From assembly GCA_028284665.1 (NCBI GenBank), contig JANQRG010000049.1:1-39977 (forward strand): a stretch of 39,977 bases of DNA. The letters run 5' to 3'. Shown in pieces: positions 23,901-32,271 of this stretch. The position numbers and the translations under genes are program-made. Source of the DNA: Croceivirga sp. GTDB taxonomy: Bacteria > Bacteroidota > Bacteroidia > Flavobacteriales > Flavobacteriaceae. A model generated the notes under the pieces. That model was not told the DNA's origin. It did no database searches and saw only the letters and a program-made list of their open reading frames with translations. Position 1 is the stretch's first letter. Every line of letters starts with the position of its first letter.

Positions 23901-25037
23901 TCAGTCGACTTCAAGCGACCTCCGGTATTCTGTTGGGGTTTGTCCGGTCACTTTTTTAAAGGCCCGGTTGAACGATGCTTTGGAATTGAAACCACTATCA
24001 AAAGCTATCCCCAGTAAAGTCAGTTTTTGACAACCACCCTTTCTTATTTTCTCTTTTGCGGTTTCCACACGATAGGTATTGACAAAATCGAAAAAATTCT
24101 TTCCTTCAAGGCTATTAATAACCTGGGACAGATGATTGGATTGGACTCCTAATTGTTCTGCCAGATTATACAGGGTAAGTTCTTTTTCCAAATACGGCCT
24201 TTCGGTTTTCATGTTATACAAGAGGTCTTTTTGGATGCTTTTTGAACCTTCGAGGTCTAAACCGGATTTTTTATATTTCGGAAATTCATTCTCGATGCCC
24301 TTTTTGCTAGGACTTCCGTGGGCATCTGAATCCGACAAAACATTAGGATGGGTATTAAAAACTGAGGGTTGATTGAGGCCAAAATAGCCCATCAGGAAAA
24401 TGAAAATACATGTGGAGATATGGGCGATAAACCCTCCATATTGCGGAATATGGATCGTTGTTAATCGATCTAGTAGCAGGCTGCCACCGGCAACAGCCCA
24501 AATGCCAAGAATTCCCCAGCCTAAGAAAGCGATCCAATTCAAATTCTTTTCCTCAATATTAGAAAAAATATGAGCTACCCGAATGCGATGGCCCCTTAGT
24601 TTGACAAGCACTAGTATAATATAGGTTCCCAAACTGATCATTTTTAAAATGGTAATAGTGTTTCTTAGGGGAGATGCCATCTCTATTCTGCTAAAAATAT
24701 ACACCAGAAACAATGAGAAGGCTATTGCAAATGGAATAAAGTGGTACGCCCATTTCCAGTGCATTGCAAAATCCTCTTCGGTTAACGATTTGGTGTATAA
24801 CCAGAATAAGGGGCCATGGGCAAAAATGGAGACTTCACTGAATTCGAGTAGCAAGTTTTGAGCTATGGAAAAAGGTCCGTTAGCTTCATATAGTATGAAA
24901 AGCGATACAAGATTGAGCACAAATACGGTTAACCAGACTACAAGAATTGTATTCGGCAAAGACCTATTCCTTCTTCCAAGGATCAGGACAATGATAAATA
25001 GCGTAAGGCTCCCGCTGGAAACAAACAGGTACTGCAT
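23901..25037 (-). CDS. Membrane-bound AraC-family regulator (copy 3)
   Basis: A 378-residue protein with about seven N-terminal membrane helices (LTLFIIVLILGRRNRSLPNT near the start), a linker at about 245-270, and a C-terminal AraC HTH (LYNLAEQLGVQSNHLSQVIN; LLGIAFDSGFNSKASFNRAF; TGQTPTEYRRSL). Its layout and loop motifs resemble the regulator at 13723-14847. It is transcribed divergently from the ABC transporter operon (25194), with 156 bp and one palindrome between them, so it is the obvious candidate regulator of that operon. The signal is unknown. Confidence 0.9.
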   Translation of the reverse strand: MQYLFVSSGSLTLFIIVLILGRRNRSLPNTILVVWLTVFVLNLVSLFILYEANGPFSIAQNLLLEFSEVSIFAHGPLFWLYTKSLTEEDFAMHWKWAYHFIPFAIAFSLFLVYIFSRIEMASPLRNTITILKMISLGTYIILVLVKLRGHRIRVAHIFSNIEEKNLNWIAFLGWGILGIWAVAGGSLLLDRLTTIHIPQYGGFIAHISTCIFIFLMGYFGLNQPSVFNTHPNVLSDSDAHGSPSKKGIENEFPKYKKSGLDLEGSKSIQKDLLYNMKTERPYLEKELTLYNLAEQLGVQSNHLSQVINSLEGKNFFDFVNTYRVETAKEKIRKGGCQKLTLLGIAFDSGFNSKASFNRAFKKVTGQTPTEYRRSLEVD

Positions 25038-25121
25038 TGTTTTTTATTAAAGGTATATAATTCTAAAAAGTGTTGCGTATCACTTTACAGGGTTTCGTCT
25101 CATATGTCAGGGAGATCGTAC

Positions 25122-25135
25122 CAACCTCTAGGTTG
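25122..25135. promoter_or_regulatory. Palindrome in the AraC/ABC divergent promoter region
   Basis: CAACCT-CT-AGGTTG, a near-continuous 14-bp palindrome, sits 58 bp before the ABC ATP-binding gene and 84 bp from the AraC start. It is a candidate operator; no half-site copy elsewhere was found to support it. Confidence 0.35.
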
Positions 25136-25193
25136 CAGCGCATAGCATTTTTATTTACTGATACTTTGCCTGAGAAATCAAAAACGAATTACT

Positions 25194-25949
25194 ATGGCGG
25201 CTATTCCAATTCTAAAGACCAAAGCACTGGGCAAATCTTTCGATGGGGGTTTAGAAACAAATACCGGGATCAATGATGTCCATATTGAGATCAATGAAGG
25301 GGAGTTTACTATTATTATGGGCAATTCGGGTTCAGGTAAGTCCACACTGTTGTATTTGTTAAGTGGACTGGATCAACCTACCTCGGGAGAGATCTTTTTG
25401 AACAATACGCCCATTCACAAGCTCGATGAAAAAGCTATTACACTTTTTAGAAGAAATCATATTGGTTTTGTTTTTCAGGAGCACAACCTGATTTCCGAAT
25501 TAACTCTAAGAGAGAATATTCTTATTGTGGGCTATTTAACAAAGCAGGACCGAAAAGTCGTGCAGACAAGAACTGCACTGCTAATGAAGGAGCTTGAAAT
25601 AGAAGCCATGGCCGATAGGTTGCCGTCTCAGGTTTCCGGCGGTGAACGGCAGCGGTGTGCCATTGCCAGGGCGTTGATCAACACCCCTAAAATACTGATG
25701 GCAGACGAACCCACAGGGAGTTTAAATTCCGCTTCCTCTAAAAAGGTGCTTTCCTGCTTTAAAAAGGTGAATGAGGAAGGGCAAACTATCCTTATGGTTA
25801 CCCATAATCCTCAATCCGCCTGTTATGGAAATAGGGTGTTGTTTATTCAGGACGGAAAAGTAATAGACAGATTGGTATTCGAATCCCAACAAGGAGCGGA
25901 GCAACGTCATGAAGTGCTTTTGCAATGGTTACGTTCCCTGGGTTGGTAA
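25194..25949 (+). CDS. ABC transporter ATP-binding protein (MacB/LolD-like)
   Basis: A 251-residue ATPase of the group that works with FtsX-type permeases. Walker A GNSGSGKST is at 43-51, the Q-loop Gln at 95 (FVFQEHN), the signature VSGGERQR at 147-154 and Walker B ILMADE at 167-172, with the H-loop in MVTHNP. All catalytic residues are present. It precedes its permease by 18 bp, so the two form one transporter. Such systems move lipoproteins, peptides or antibiotics, or do mechanical work in the envelope; the cargo is unknown here. Confidence 0.95.
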   Translation: MAAIPILKTKALGKSFDGGLETNTGINDVHIEINEGEFTIIMGNSGSGKSTLLYLLSGLDQPTSGEIFLNNTPIHKLDEKAITLFRRNHIGFVFQEHNLISELTLRENILIVGYLTKQDRKVVQTRTALLMKELEIEAMADRLPSQVSGGERQRCAIARALINTPKILMADEPTGSLNSASSKKVLSCFKKVNEEGQTILMVTHNPQSACYGNRVLFIQDGKVIDRLVFESQQGAEQRHEVLLQWLRSLGW

Positions 25950-25967
25950 TCACAAAAACGAAAGGAA

Positions 25968-28331
25968 ATGAAGAGTATTCTATTGCTTAATTCAAGATAT
26001 AGTAGCAAGCGCAAATGGGGACTTATCCTGGTAGGTCTAAGCCTGGTTTTAACTGTTGTTCTACTAAGTTTGGCCCTGAGTATGCTCACAATTATCGGAC
26101 AACCTTTTGATCGTGTATTCGATACTCAAAAGGCTTCGGAAATACTGTTGTTATTTGATAATCGGAGTGATGATCAAGATACATTGACCCATTGGTTTTC
26201 AGAACAGAATGAGGTTTTAAGGGTTTCGGGCCCCAGACCTTTTATCATGATAGATGCACCGGTAATCCACCAAGAAAAGGAAATTGATCGTAGCGTTCAA
26301 TTAACAGAGCACCCTGGCGGAGATCCCGAACAAGATCAGATACGGATTTTAAAGGGGACAGCCGCGGAACATCCAAATTTCGGGGAAATATGGCTACCCA
26401 CTCATTTTGAACGAAGTTCTGGTCTACAACTGGGGGATACCCTCGGGCTCAACATCAATGGAGAGTTGCGGGAACTTAAGATTTCTGCCTTCGTGGTAGA
26501 CCCTCACTATATCAGTGCGGTTTTTAACCCGACCCGGGCTTGGGTAGCTCCGGGAGCACTATCTTTCTTAGCTCCAATTTCCGAATTGCACCATACGATG
26601 ATTGGCGTTAGGCTAAAGGACAGGAGCAAACTTGATGTGTTTTGGAGACATTTTAATGCATCCTTCGATTATGCTGGCAAAAGCCTTCAATATCCACTTT
26701 TCAAAAGGGCATTTACCAGCTTCTATAGCTTGTTGAGTTCCGTACTGTTACTCTTTTCCGTTATGGGGCTCTTAATATCGTTGTTGTTTATTAAACATAC
26801 CCTATCCAGTCATATATTTTCAGACCATAAGAATATTGGGGTTTTAAAAGCCTTGGGATTTACGCCCGGGAATATGATGCTTTTATACCTTGTACAAATT
26901 GGTATTCTGGCACTAATAGCACTGCTATTGGGCTTGGTCGTCTCCTGGTTTGTTATTCGACAGGCGGTGAACTGGATAGTAGAACCGATTGGTATTCCCG
27001 ATTTTTCCTATGAGTTGAGCGGTCCGCTTTTACTGTCCTTTGGGATTACCTTTCTTATGATTTTCATTGTTTCCTTTTTTTCTATCAAAAAAGCGGCTCG
27101 TGTTACCCCTGTCGAAGCTATTCGTAATTCTTTTCAAAAAAGGGATGGTTCCGGGAAGAGAACCTCCAAAGCCTTTTCATCCTTATGGTTGCCGCTGTCT
27201 ATGCTATTAGGGGGACGGTTCCTGAGAAGCGAGAAGAAAAATCTTTTACTCACCGCAATAAATATGGCCGGAATTGTATTTGTAGTGGCTTTTTGTGTGA
27301 ATATCTCCAATTCTTTTGATAAGATTCACACAGATCGTACTTCCTGGGGCTTTGATAATGCCGATATAGTAGTTAATAGAAATAGGGAAGTTATTTTACC
27401 ACTTGCACATGATCAATTGATGGAAATGTTAGGGACGTACCGGAAGGAAATCCGGACGGTTACTCCTTTCAACTATACCAATCTCTTTATCCTATCTGAC
27501 GCGAACCGGGCGGTCAAAGAAATACAAGGAAAAGTGTACTCTGATTCCATTTCCAGGACCGGATTGGGAAATATTAGCGGGAAACATCCTGTTACCCCAA
27601 ATGAGATATCCCTTTGTGTAGGTACCGCTGAGGAATTTGAGAAACATCCGGGAGATACGATTGCTGTTTTTATTGAGGGGCAAAAAAAAGTGTTCGATAT
27701 AACCGGGATCTATCAGGATGTTGGGAGTTTCGGACAGGGCTTTAGGCTCCACAAAAAGGCACTGTTGGCGCTAAATCCCCTTTTTGAGCCCAGGTTTTAC
27801 GGCCTGGAACTGTACCAGAATGTAGACCGGAATGCCTTTCGATCAGAGCTGGAATATCAGTTTGGGGAGAGTATTCAAACGGAACTCAGTGTTGAGGAAA
27901 GGGGATCTATTACTGCTATGGTCATGAATATTCGAATATCGGTGCTAACCATTTCCGCTTTCTTTGTTTTGGTCCTTGTTTTGATCATCTACAATAATCA
28001 GCATATCTACATTCAACAGAACAAAATTTCTTTTATAAAGCTTAAATCCCTTGGGTTCACCTCAAGAAACCTGAAAATGGTGCTGCTATGGAAAACCTTC
28101 CTGAACCTATCCCTTGGAATAGCCGTAGGAATTCCCATTTCACTTTGGTTAGGCCCGAAAATTATGAACCTACTTACTGCGGATATCGGTTTGGTCCGAT
28201 TCCCATTTGTCCCACACCTTTTGGGCATGACTATAGCCATGTTTGTGCTATTTGTTTTTGGAGGAATATCCACTTGGTTTGCTGCTTCGATACTCCGAAA
28301 GATGGACTATAAAATGATTTCTAATATTTAA
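25968..28331 (+). CDS. ABC transporter permease with two FtsX domains
   Basis: A 787-residue membrane protein. An N-terminal helix (about 17-43) and an extracytoplasmic domain (about 45-245) lead into a first FtsX unit (about 250-380: IGVLKALGFTPGNMMLLYLV; then KKAARVTPVEAIRN). A second membrane helix and extracytoplasmic domain (about 410-655) are followed by a second FtsX unit (about 660-785: FIKLKSLGFTSRNLKMVLLW). Both halves of a transporter are therefore on one chain, a layout seen in long FtsX-type permeases. The partner ATPase is directly upstream and the serine hydrolase begins 7 bp downstream, so the three genes form an operon. Confidence 0.92.
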   Translation: MKSILLLNSRYSSKRKWGLILVGLSLVLTVVLLSLALSMLTIIGQPFDRVFDTQKASEILLLFDNRSDDQDTLTHWFSEQNEVLRVSGPRPFIMIDAPVIHQEKEIDRSVQLTEHPGGDPEQDQIRILKGTAAEHPNFGEIWLPTHFERSSGLQLGDTLGLNINGELRELKISAFVVDPHYISAVFNPTRAWVAPGALSFLAPISELHHTMIGVRLKDRSKLDVFWRHFNASFDYAGKSLQYPLFKRAFTSFYSLLSSVLLLFSVMGLLISLLFIKHTLSSHIFSDHKNIGVLKALGFTPGNMMLLYLVQIGILALIALLLGLVVSWFVIRQAVNWIVEPIGIPDFSYELSGPLLLSFGITFLMIFIVSFFSIKKAARVTPVEAIRNSFQKRDGSGKRTSKAFSSLWLPLSMLLGGRFLRSEKKNLLLTAINMAGIVFVVAFCVNISNSFDKIHTDRTSWGFDNADIVVNRNREVILPLAHDQLMEMLGTYRKEIRTVTPFNYTNLFILSDANRAVKEIQGKVYSDSISRTGLGNISGKHPVTPNEISLCVGTAEEFEKHPGDTIAVFIEGQKKVFDITGIYQDVGSFGQGFRLHKKALLALNPLFEPRFYGLELYQNVDRNAFRSELEYQFGESIQTELSVEERGSITAMVMNIRISVLTISAFFVLVLVLIIYNNQHIYIQQNKISFIKLKSLGFTSRNLKMVLLWKTFLNLSLGIAVGIPISLWLGPKIMNLLTADIGLVRFPFVPHLLGMTIAMFVLFVFGGISTWFAASILRKMDYKMISNI

Positions 28332-28338
28332 GCATGTA

Positions 28339-30285
28339 ATGATGATGTACAGCAGAAAAGTAACAAATGCACTATTGATAGGAATGCTGGTTTTTAACTA
28401 TACGGCTTTGCGCGCACAAAAACTGGAACAATTGGACCACTATTTAGAAGAAGTGTATGAGAACCATATTATCCCTGGATTTTCGGTGGTGGTGGTTGAT
28501 AAAAATGGACCGATCTACCAGAAAGGTTTTGGAAAGAAGCGACTTGATCTTTCGGCACCTTTTACCGAGAACACCGTTTGTGGGATTGGATCCCTTACAA
28601 AATCCATGACTGCTATGGCTATTATGCAATTGGTTGAGCAGGGAGATTTGGAATTGGATACCCCAGTTGTAGAGTATTTGCCCCAGTTTAGAACAGCAAA
28701 TCGCGAAAAAAGTGATAAGGTAACGGTGAGGATGCTAATCAATAACACCAGTGGCTTGCAGGGAAGTCCGCACCCTACCTATGACATTTCCGATAGCGCT
28801 CTAGAAAAGCTGGTACAGGACCTGAGCAGCACCTTTATTATCCATGAGCCCGGGACCGTGTATGAATATAGTAATCTGGCCTTTAGTGTTGCAGGCTATT
28901 TGATACGCCAGGTTTCAGGCCTGCCGTACAAAGAGTTTCTGGAACAGCGAATATTTGCTCCGTTGGGAATGAAAAACACCTCCACTGATCCTGAAAGGTT
29001 TGAAGAAATTGGTGCTTTGGAAGGGCACTATTATGGAATTCCCGAGGCCTATCCGGCAAATCGAGAGCAGCATTTTGAATCCGGGGAGTATATTCCTGCC
29101 GGCTCAATGACGCGTTCTACCGCCAAGGATCTTGGAAACTATTTAATGGCCCTGCTCAATCAGGGTAGGTTAGGAAACATTCAGGTGCTTTCCGGTGAAA
29201 GTATCACTCAAATGTGGACACCCAATAGTTCCTTCCCCGGATTGTCCAAAGAAGAAGGAGGGGATGACAAACCCATAGCTTACGGCTTAGGTTGGATGCT
29301 GTCTGAGATTGAAGGAAGAAAGATCGTTCATCACGGGGGAAGTACCGGAAAAATGTCCTCGATGACCATGATAGATCGTACCAATTCCATTGCAGTTACT
29401 GTATTGGCCAACATAGATCTAACCTTCATTGATCAATACAAGTACCCAACCATTTTTGCTTTGACCAATAATATATTGCATATAGTTACCGGAAATTCGA
29501 TATCGCAATTCGGGAAGCCCATCATTGCTGATCCTTCATTAAACGATTTTCATTTGGATAAGGCTATCATGAAAAAGTATACCGGAGAGTTTATCCAGGT
29601 TGGGGGTGGCGATTTCTGGGTCTATTATGGACTTACAATGAATATAGTACACCAGGAAAACAAACCTTTGGAAGCGATATTAACGAGAGGTGGGAATACC
29701 ATTAATCATTTTGAATTGGATTTTGTTACCCCTTCCCTGGCTATAGGTCGTAACATGGGAACACCTCATAGGCTACGGTTTAAACTAACTCCGGAAGGTG
29801 AGGTAAAAGGTCTCTTTAGTTATGGGGTAGAATATATTCGGACCAGCTTAAAACGCACTCAGGACTACGAAAGGGTACATCTGAAGGATGTTGCAAGCTT
29901 TTTGCTGCCAAAGCATTGGGAGCTACGGGAATTACCCAATGGACTTATGGGTACAGACCCGGATAATACCAATTCCCACATACGCCTATATGTAAATAAT
30001 GCCTCAATAAAGGGGGAACATGCCATCAGGAATGGTGATGATGTTCACGCTGCTTCTTACCAAAGCCATTGGTTTAGTGAGCGGGTAGGTCAGTATGTAT
30101 GGAAACACCGAAGTAGGGTGCTTTCCGGTAATGAAAAGGAAATTTGTACCACGTTTATAAGTGAAATGGATACTATGCCTTTCTATTTGGAAATTACCTC
30201 CGACAGCAAAAAACACACTTTGGTGCTGCAACAAGTGGCTTCTACCGTATTGCATTCCCTACAGCTTTACGGAAGTTATAAATGA
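28339..30285 (+). CDS. Secreted serine hydrolase (beta-lactamase/PBP4* family)
   Basis: A 648-residue exported protein. The signal peptide ends near residue 26 (ALRAQ). The class C beta-lactamase-like fold spans about 28-385, with the nucleophile motif SLTK (Ser85, Lys88), Tyr-Ser-Asn at 177-179 (YEYSN) and the third motif HHGGS at 331-335. The catalytic set is complete. The remaining 260 residues form a C-terminal beta-rich region of the kind common in Bacteroidota members. It may be a D-aminopeptidase, esterase or peptidase; a true beta-lactamase is unlikely. Tight coupling to the ABC transporter (7 bp) suggests it acts on the exported substrate or on envelope peptides. Three consecutive Met codons make the exact start uncertain by two residues. 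Confidence 0.88.
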   Translation: MMMYSRKVTNALLIGMLVFNYTALRAQKLEQLDHYLEEVYENHIIPGFSVVVVDKNGPIYQKGFGKKRLDLSAPFTENTVCGIGSLTKSMTAMAIMQLVEQGDLELDTPVVEYLPQFRTANREKSDKVTVRMLINNTSGLQGSPHPTYDISDSALEKLVQDLSSTFIIHEPGTVYEYSNLAFSVAGYLIRQVSGLPYKEFLEQRIFAPLGMKNTSTDPERFEEIGALEGHYYGIPEAYPANREQHFESGEYIPAGSMTRSTAKDLGNYLMALLNQGRLGNIQVLSGESITQMWTPNSSFPGLSKEEGGDDKPIAYGLGWMLSEIEGRKIVHHGGSTGKMSSMTMIDRTNSIAVTVLANIDLTFIDQYKYPTIFALTNNILHIVTGNSISQFGKPIIADPSLNDFHLDKAIMKKYTGEFIQVGGGDFWVYYGLTMNIVHQENKPLEAILTRGGNTINHFELDFVTPSLAIGRNMGTPHRLRFKLTPEGEVKGLFSYGVEYIRTSLKRTQDYERVHLKDVASFLLPKHWELRELPNGLMGTDPDNTNSHIRLYVNNASIKGEHAIRNGDDVHAASYQSHWFSERVGQYVWKHRSRVLSGNEKEICTTFISEMDTMPFYLEITSDSKKHTLVLQQVASTVLHSLQLYGSYK

Positions 30286-30332
30286 GTTGCAAGCACGGTT
30301 GACCGGTGTCCAAAAAGAGCTTCTTTGGTTCA

Positions 30333-30356
30333 CAGCATTTTTTATGCTGAATTTTT
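30333..30356 (+). terminator. Terminator of the ABC/hydrolase operon
   Basis: CAGCAT (30333-30338), a T5 loop, ATGCTG (30344-30349), then AATTTTT. The perfect 6-bp stem with T-tract lies 47 bp after the hydrolase stop, in the short convergent gap before the LytTR gene. Confidence 0.6.
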
Positions 30357-31059
30357 ACTCCAGAATGGCTTTCATAAAGTCTTCTTTGTATGCCCGGCCT
30401 ATGGGTAATTTCGCACCACCCGTAAGGGTGACCTGGTTTCCTATGATTTTCGCTATCATCCTGGTATTCACGATATGGGATTTATGGATACGGTAAAACT
30501 GATTAGAAGGAAGGGTATTGGACCAAAAATGCAAAGGTTCACTGGAAAGGTAGTTTTTATCGCTTGTAACAATTTCTGTATAATCGGAATTGGCAGAGAT
30601 ATTTTGTATGGTCGCTATACTGATCTTAATATGTTCGTAACCTGACTTGATGTAGATCTCCGTTTTTGGAGTATTTATGTTATGGTGTTCCACATGGGGT
30701 GCCGGTTGTTTTTTTAGTTCCGACACTTTGGTGACGGCTTTTAGAAACCGTTGGAATGAAAAGGGTTTCAACAAATAATCAATAACGTTAAATTCATAGC
30801 TTTCCAGGGCGTATTCAGAGAAGGCCGTGGTAAGGATAACACTTGGCGGGTTAGACATCGTCCTCAAAAAGTCGATTCCGGAAAGTTTGGGTAAGTGGAT
30901 GTCAAGAAAAAGCAGATCGATAGGGTGGGTCTTCAAAAATTCGATGGCCTTTATGGCATCAGAAAAAGTACCCTTGAGTTCCAAAGAACCCATTTCTTCA
31001 ATATATTTTTGAAGAATACGCTGCGCCGGCGGCTGGTCTTCAACGATGATGCATGTCAT
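30355..31059 (-). CDS. LytTR-family response regulator
   Basis: A 234-residue regulator. The receiver domain (1-115) has Glu7-Asp8, phospho-acceptor Asp53 (LLFLDIHLPKLSG), Thr78 and Lys98 (YLLKPF). The LytTR domain fills about 135-234, including FYRIHKSHIVNTRMI and the ending GGAKLPIGRAYKEDFMKAIL. Its ATG overlaps the stop of the upstream histidine kinase gene (ATGA at 31056-31059), giving a standard LytS/LytTR pair. The divergent promoter region upstream of the kinase carries two pairs of half-sites (32125-32215), which suggests autoregulation and control of the outer-membrane protein at 32272. Confidence 0.94.
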   Translation of the reverse strand: MTCIIVEDQPPAQRILQKYIEEMGSLELKGTFSDAIKAIEFLKTHPIDLLFLDIHLPKLSGIDFLRTMSNPPSVILTTAFSEYALESYEFNVIDYLLKPFSFQRFLKAVTKVSELKKQPAPHVEHHNINTPKTEIYIKSGYEHIKISIATIQNISANSDYTEIVTSDKNYLSSEPLHFWSNTLPSNQFYRIHKSHIVNTRMIAKIIGNQVTLTGGAKLPIGRAYKEDFMKAILE

Positions 31060-32066
31060 TTTTCTTGCATTTTACGTAACGCTAGTGAGAGGTCCACTTG
31101 GTATTTGTTCCTGTCTTCGTCGATTTTTAGAAGGTGTCTATTGGGATAAAGCAGTTGTAAACGCTTTTTTACATTCGTAAGCCCTATTCCAGAGTCCAAT
31201 GCATCAAGATGAGCAGCGGATTGATGGTTATTGCTGCATTTAAAATACAATGTTTCTTTCTTCATATACAGCTGAATATCAATGGTAATGTTTTCACTTT
31301 GTCCGGCCTGACTGTGTTTGAAGGCATTCTCGATAAAGACGATTAAAATTAAGGGCGCAATCTTGAATCCAGTTTCAATATCATGAACAACAAAACGGAC
31401 CGTCCCTCTATCCTCGATCTGTAGTTTGCTTAGTTTTATAAAGTTATGCAATTGCTCAATTTCTTTATGTAGGGGTACAAACTCCTCCTTGCATTCGTAA
31501 AGCATGTAGCGCAAAAGCCCGCTAAGCTCCAATATAATTTCAGGAGTTTTTGGTGATCCGTCGAGGGCGTAAGAATACAGATTGTTGAGATTATTGAACA
31601 AAAAATGTGGATTGATTTGGGATTTTAGAAACTGCAACTCACTTTCCTTAACCGTACTTTTTAAGGCTTCTATCTGTTCTTGCTTTTGGAGTGCATCCCA
31701 TCCAAATTTAAACCCTGCCAGGATGGCAATCACGGGTAATACCTCCAACAGCGAAAAAAAGACACCGGGAAATGACCTCGCTCTTTTGGTACCCGGAAAG
31801 AAAATCTGTTCCAGGACGAGTTCTTCTACTAGGATAACCAGGGCCACTACCAGGAGTACATAGGTAAAAAATTGCCAATACTTTCTGCGATATAGAAAAT
31901 AGGGCATCAACCAATAGCCGATAGTTAATGCTGCTATAATGTGCGTTGTAAAAAAAGCCACCTGGGACAAAAGAAATCCAGGGTCTTCGCTGTCGAATGA
32001 ATAGAAGAGAAATACCAGGACGATTAGCACCGCTTGAAAAATGATCTCTTTTTTTACAATTGTCAT
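31056..32066 (-). CDS. LytS-type membrane sensor histidine kinase
   Basis: A 336-residue kinase with four predicted membrane helices in residues 8-122 and no extracytoplasmic domain of size, then a short coiled region. The kinase core has LKSQINPHFLFNNLNNLYSY with His154, the N-box LIVFIENAFKHS (Asn247), and a degenerate G-box DSGIGLTNVKKRL. It should autophosphorylate and pass phosphate to the co-transcribed LytTR regulator, with which it overlaps by 4 bp. A perfect -7 box TAGTTTTG lies on the minus strand at 32103-32096, about 30 bp upstream of the ATG, with no TTG at -33. Confidence 0.93.
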   Translation of the reverse strand: MTIVKKEIIFQAVLIVLVFLFYSFDSEDPGFLLSQVAFFTTHIIAALTIGYWLMPYFLYRRKYWQFFTYVLLVVALVILVEELVLEQIFFPGTKRARSFPGVFFSLLEVLPVIAILAGFKFGWDALQKQEQIEALKSTVKESELQFLKSQINPHFLFNNLNNLYSYALDGSPKTPEIILELSGLLRYMLYECKEEFVPLHKEIEQLHNFIKLSKLQIEDRGTVRFVVHDIETGFKIAPLILIVFIENAFKHSQAGQSENITIDIQLYMKKETLYFKCSNNHQSAAHLDALDSGIGLTNVKKRLQLLYPNRHLLKIDEDRNKYQVDLSLALRKMQEK

Positions 32067-32095
32067 GACCGCGTTATAGTATGTTCAAAACTATT

Positions 32096-32215
32096 GGGTT
32101 TAAAATAGTAAAAGAAATGGTATACCCTGAACGACATTTTTTAAACCCTAAACTGCAAGACTTGGTTAAATACCGCAATCAATGTTGTTCAGGGTAAAAG
32201 GGTAGTCGTTCACGG
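32096..32215. promoter_or_regulatory. Divergent paired half-sites, putative LytTR operator
   Basis: Minus strand: CAGTTTAGGG (32155-32146) and TCGTTCAGGG (32134-32125), 21 bp apart, followed after 21 bp by the -7 box TAGTTTTG (32103-32096). Plus strand: TTGTTCAGGG (32185-32194) and TCGTTCACGG (32206-32215), again 21 bp apart, leading towards the outer-membrane gene. The core GTTCA is followed by GG in three of the four. TACCCTGAAC/GTTCAGGGTA also forms a perfect 10-bp inverted repeat. Paired direct repeats two helical turns apart are the classic LytTR-domain target. Confidence 0.65.
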
Positions 32216-32271
32216 GAAAAACTTTCCAACTATACCTCCTTTGACGAGGTTTACATCAGAATTTGTGATCA

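Noticed and set aside
28339-30285. True beta-lactamase (antibiotic resistance)
   Set aside because: The protein is too long, has a C-terminal beta-rich extension and is coupled to a transporter; the SxxK/YSN/HGG set is shared by many esterases and peptidases.
32236-32264. -7 box for the barrel gene at 32272 (CTCCTTTG or AGAATTTG)
   Set aside because: Each matches only 4 of 6 positions and the spacing to the half-sites differs, so no promoter position is claimed.
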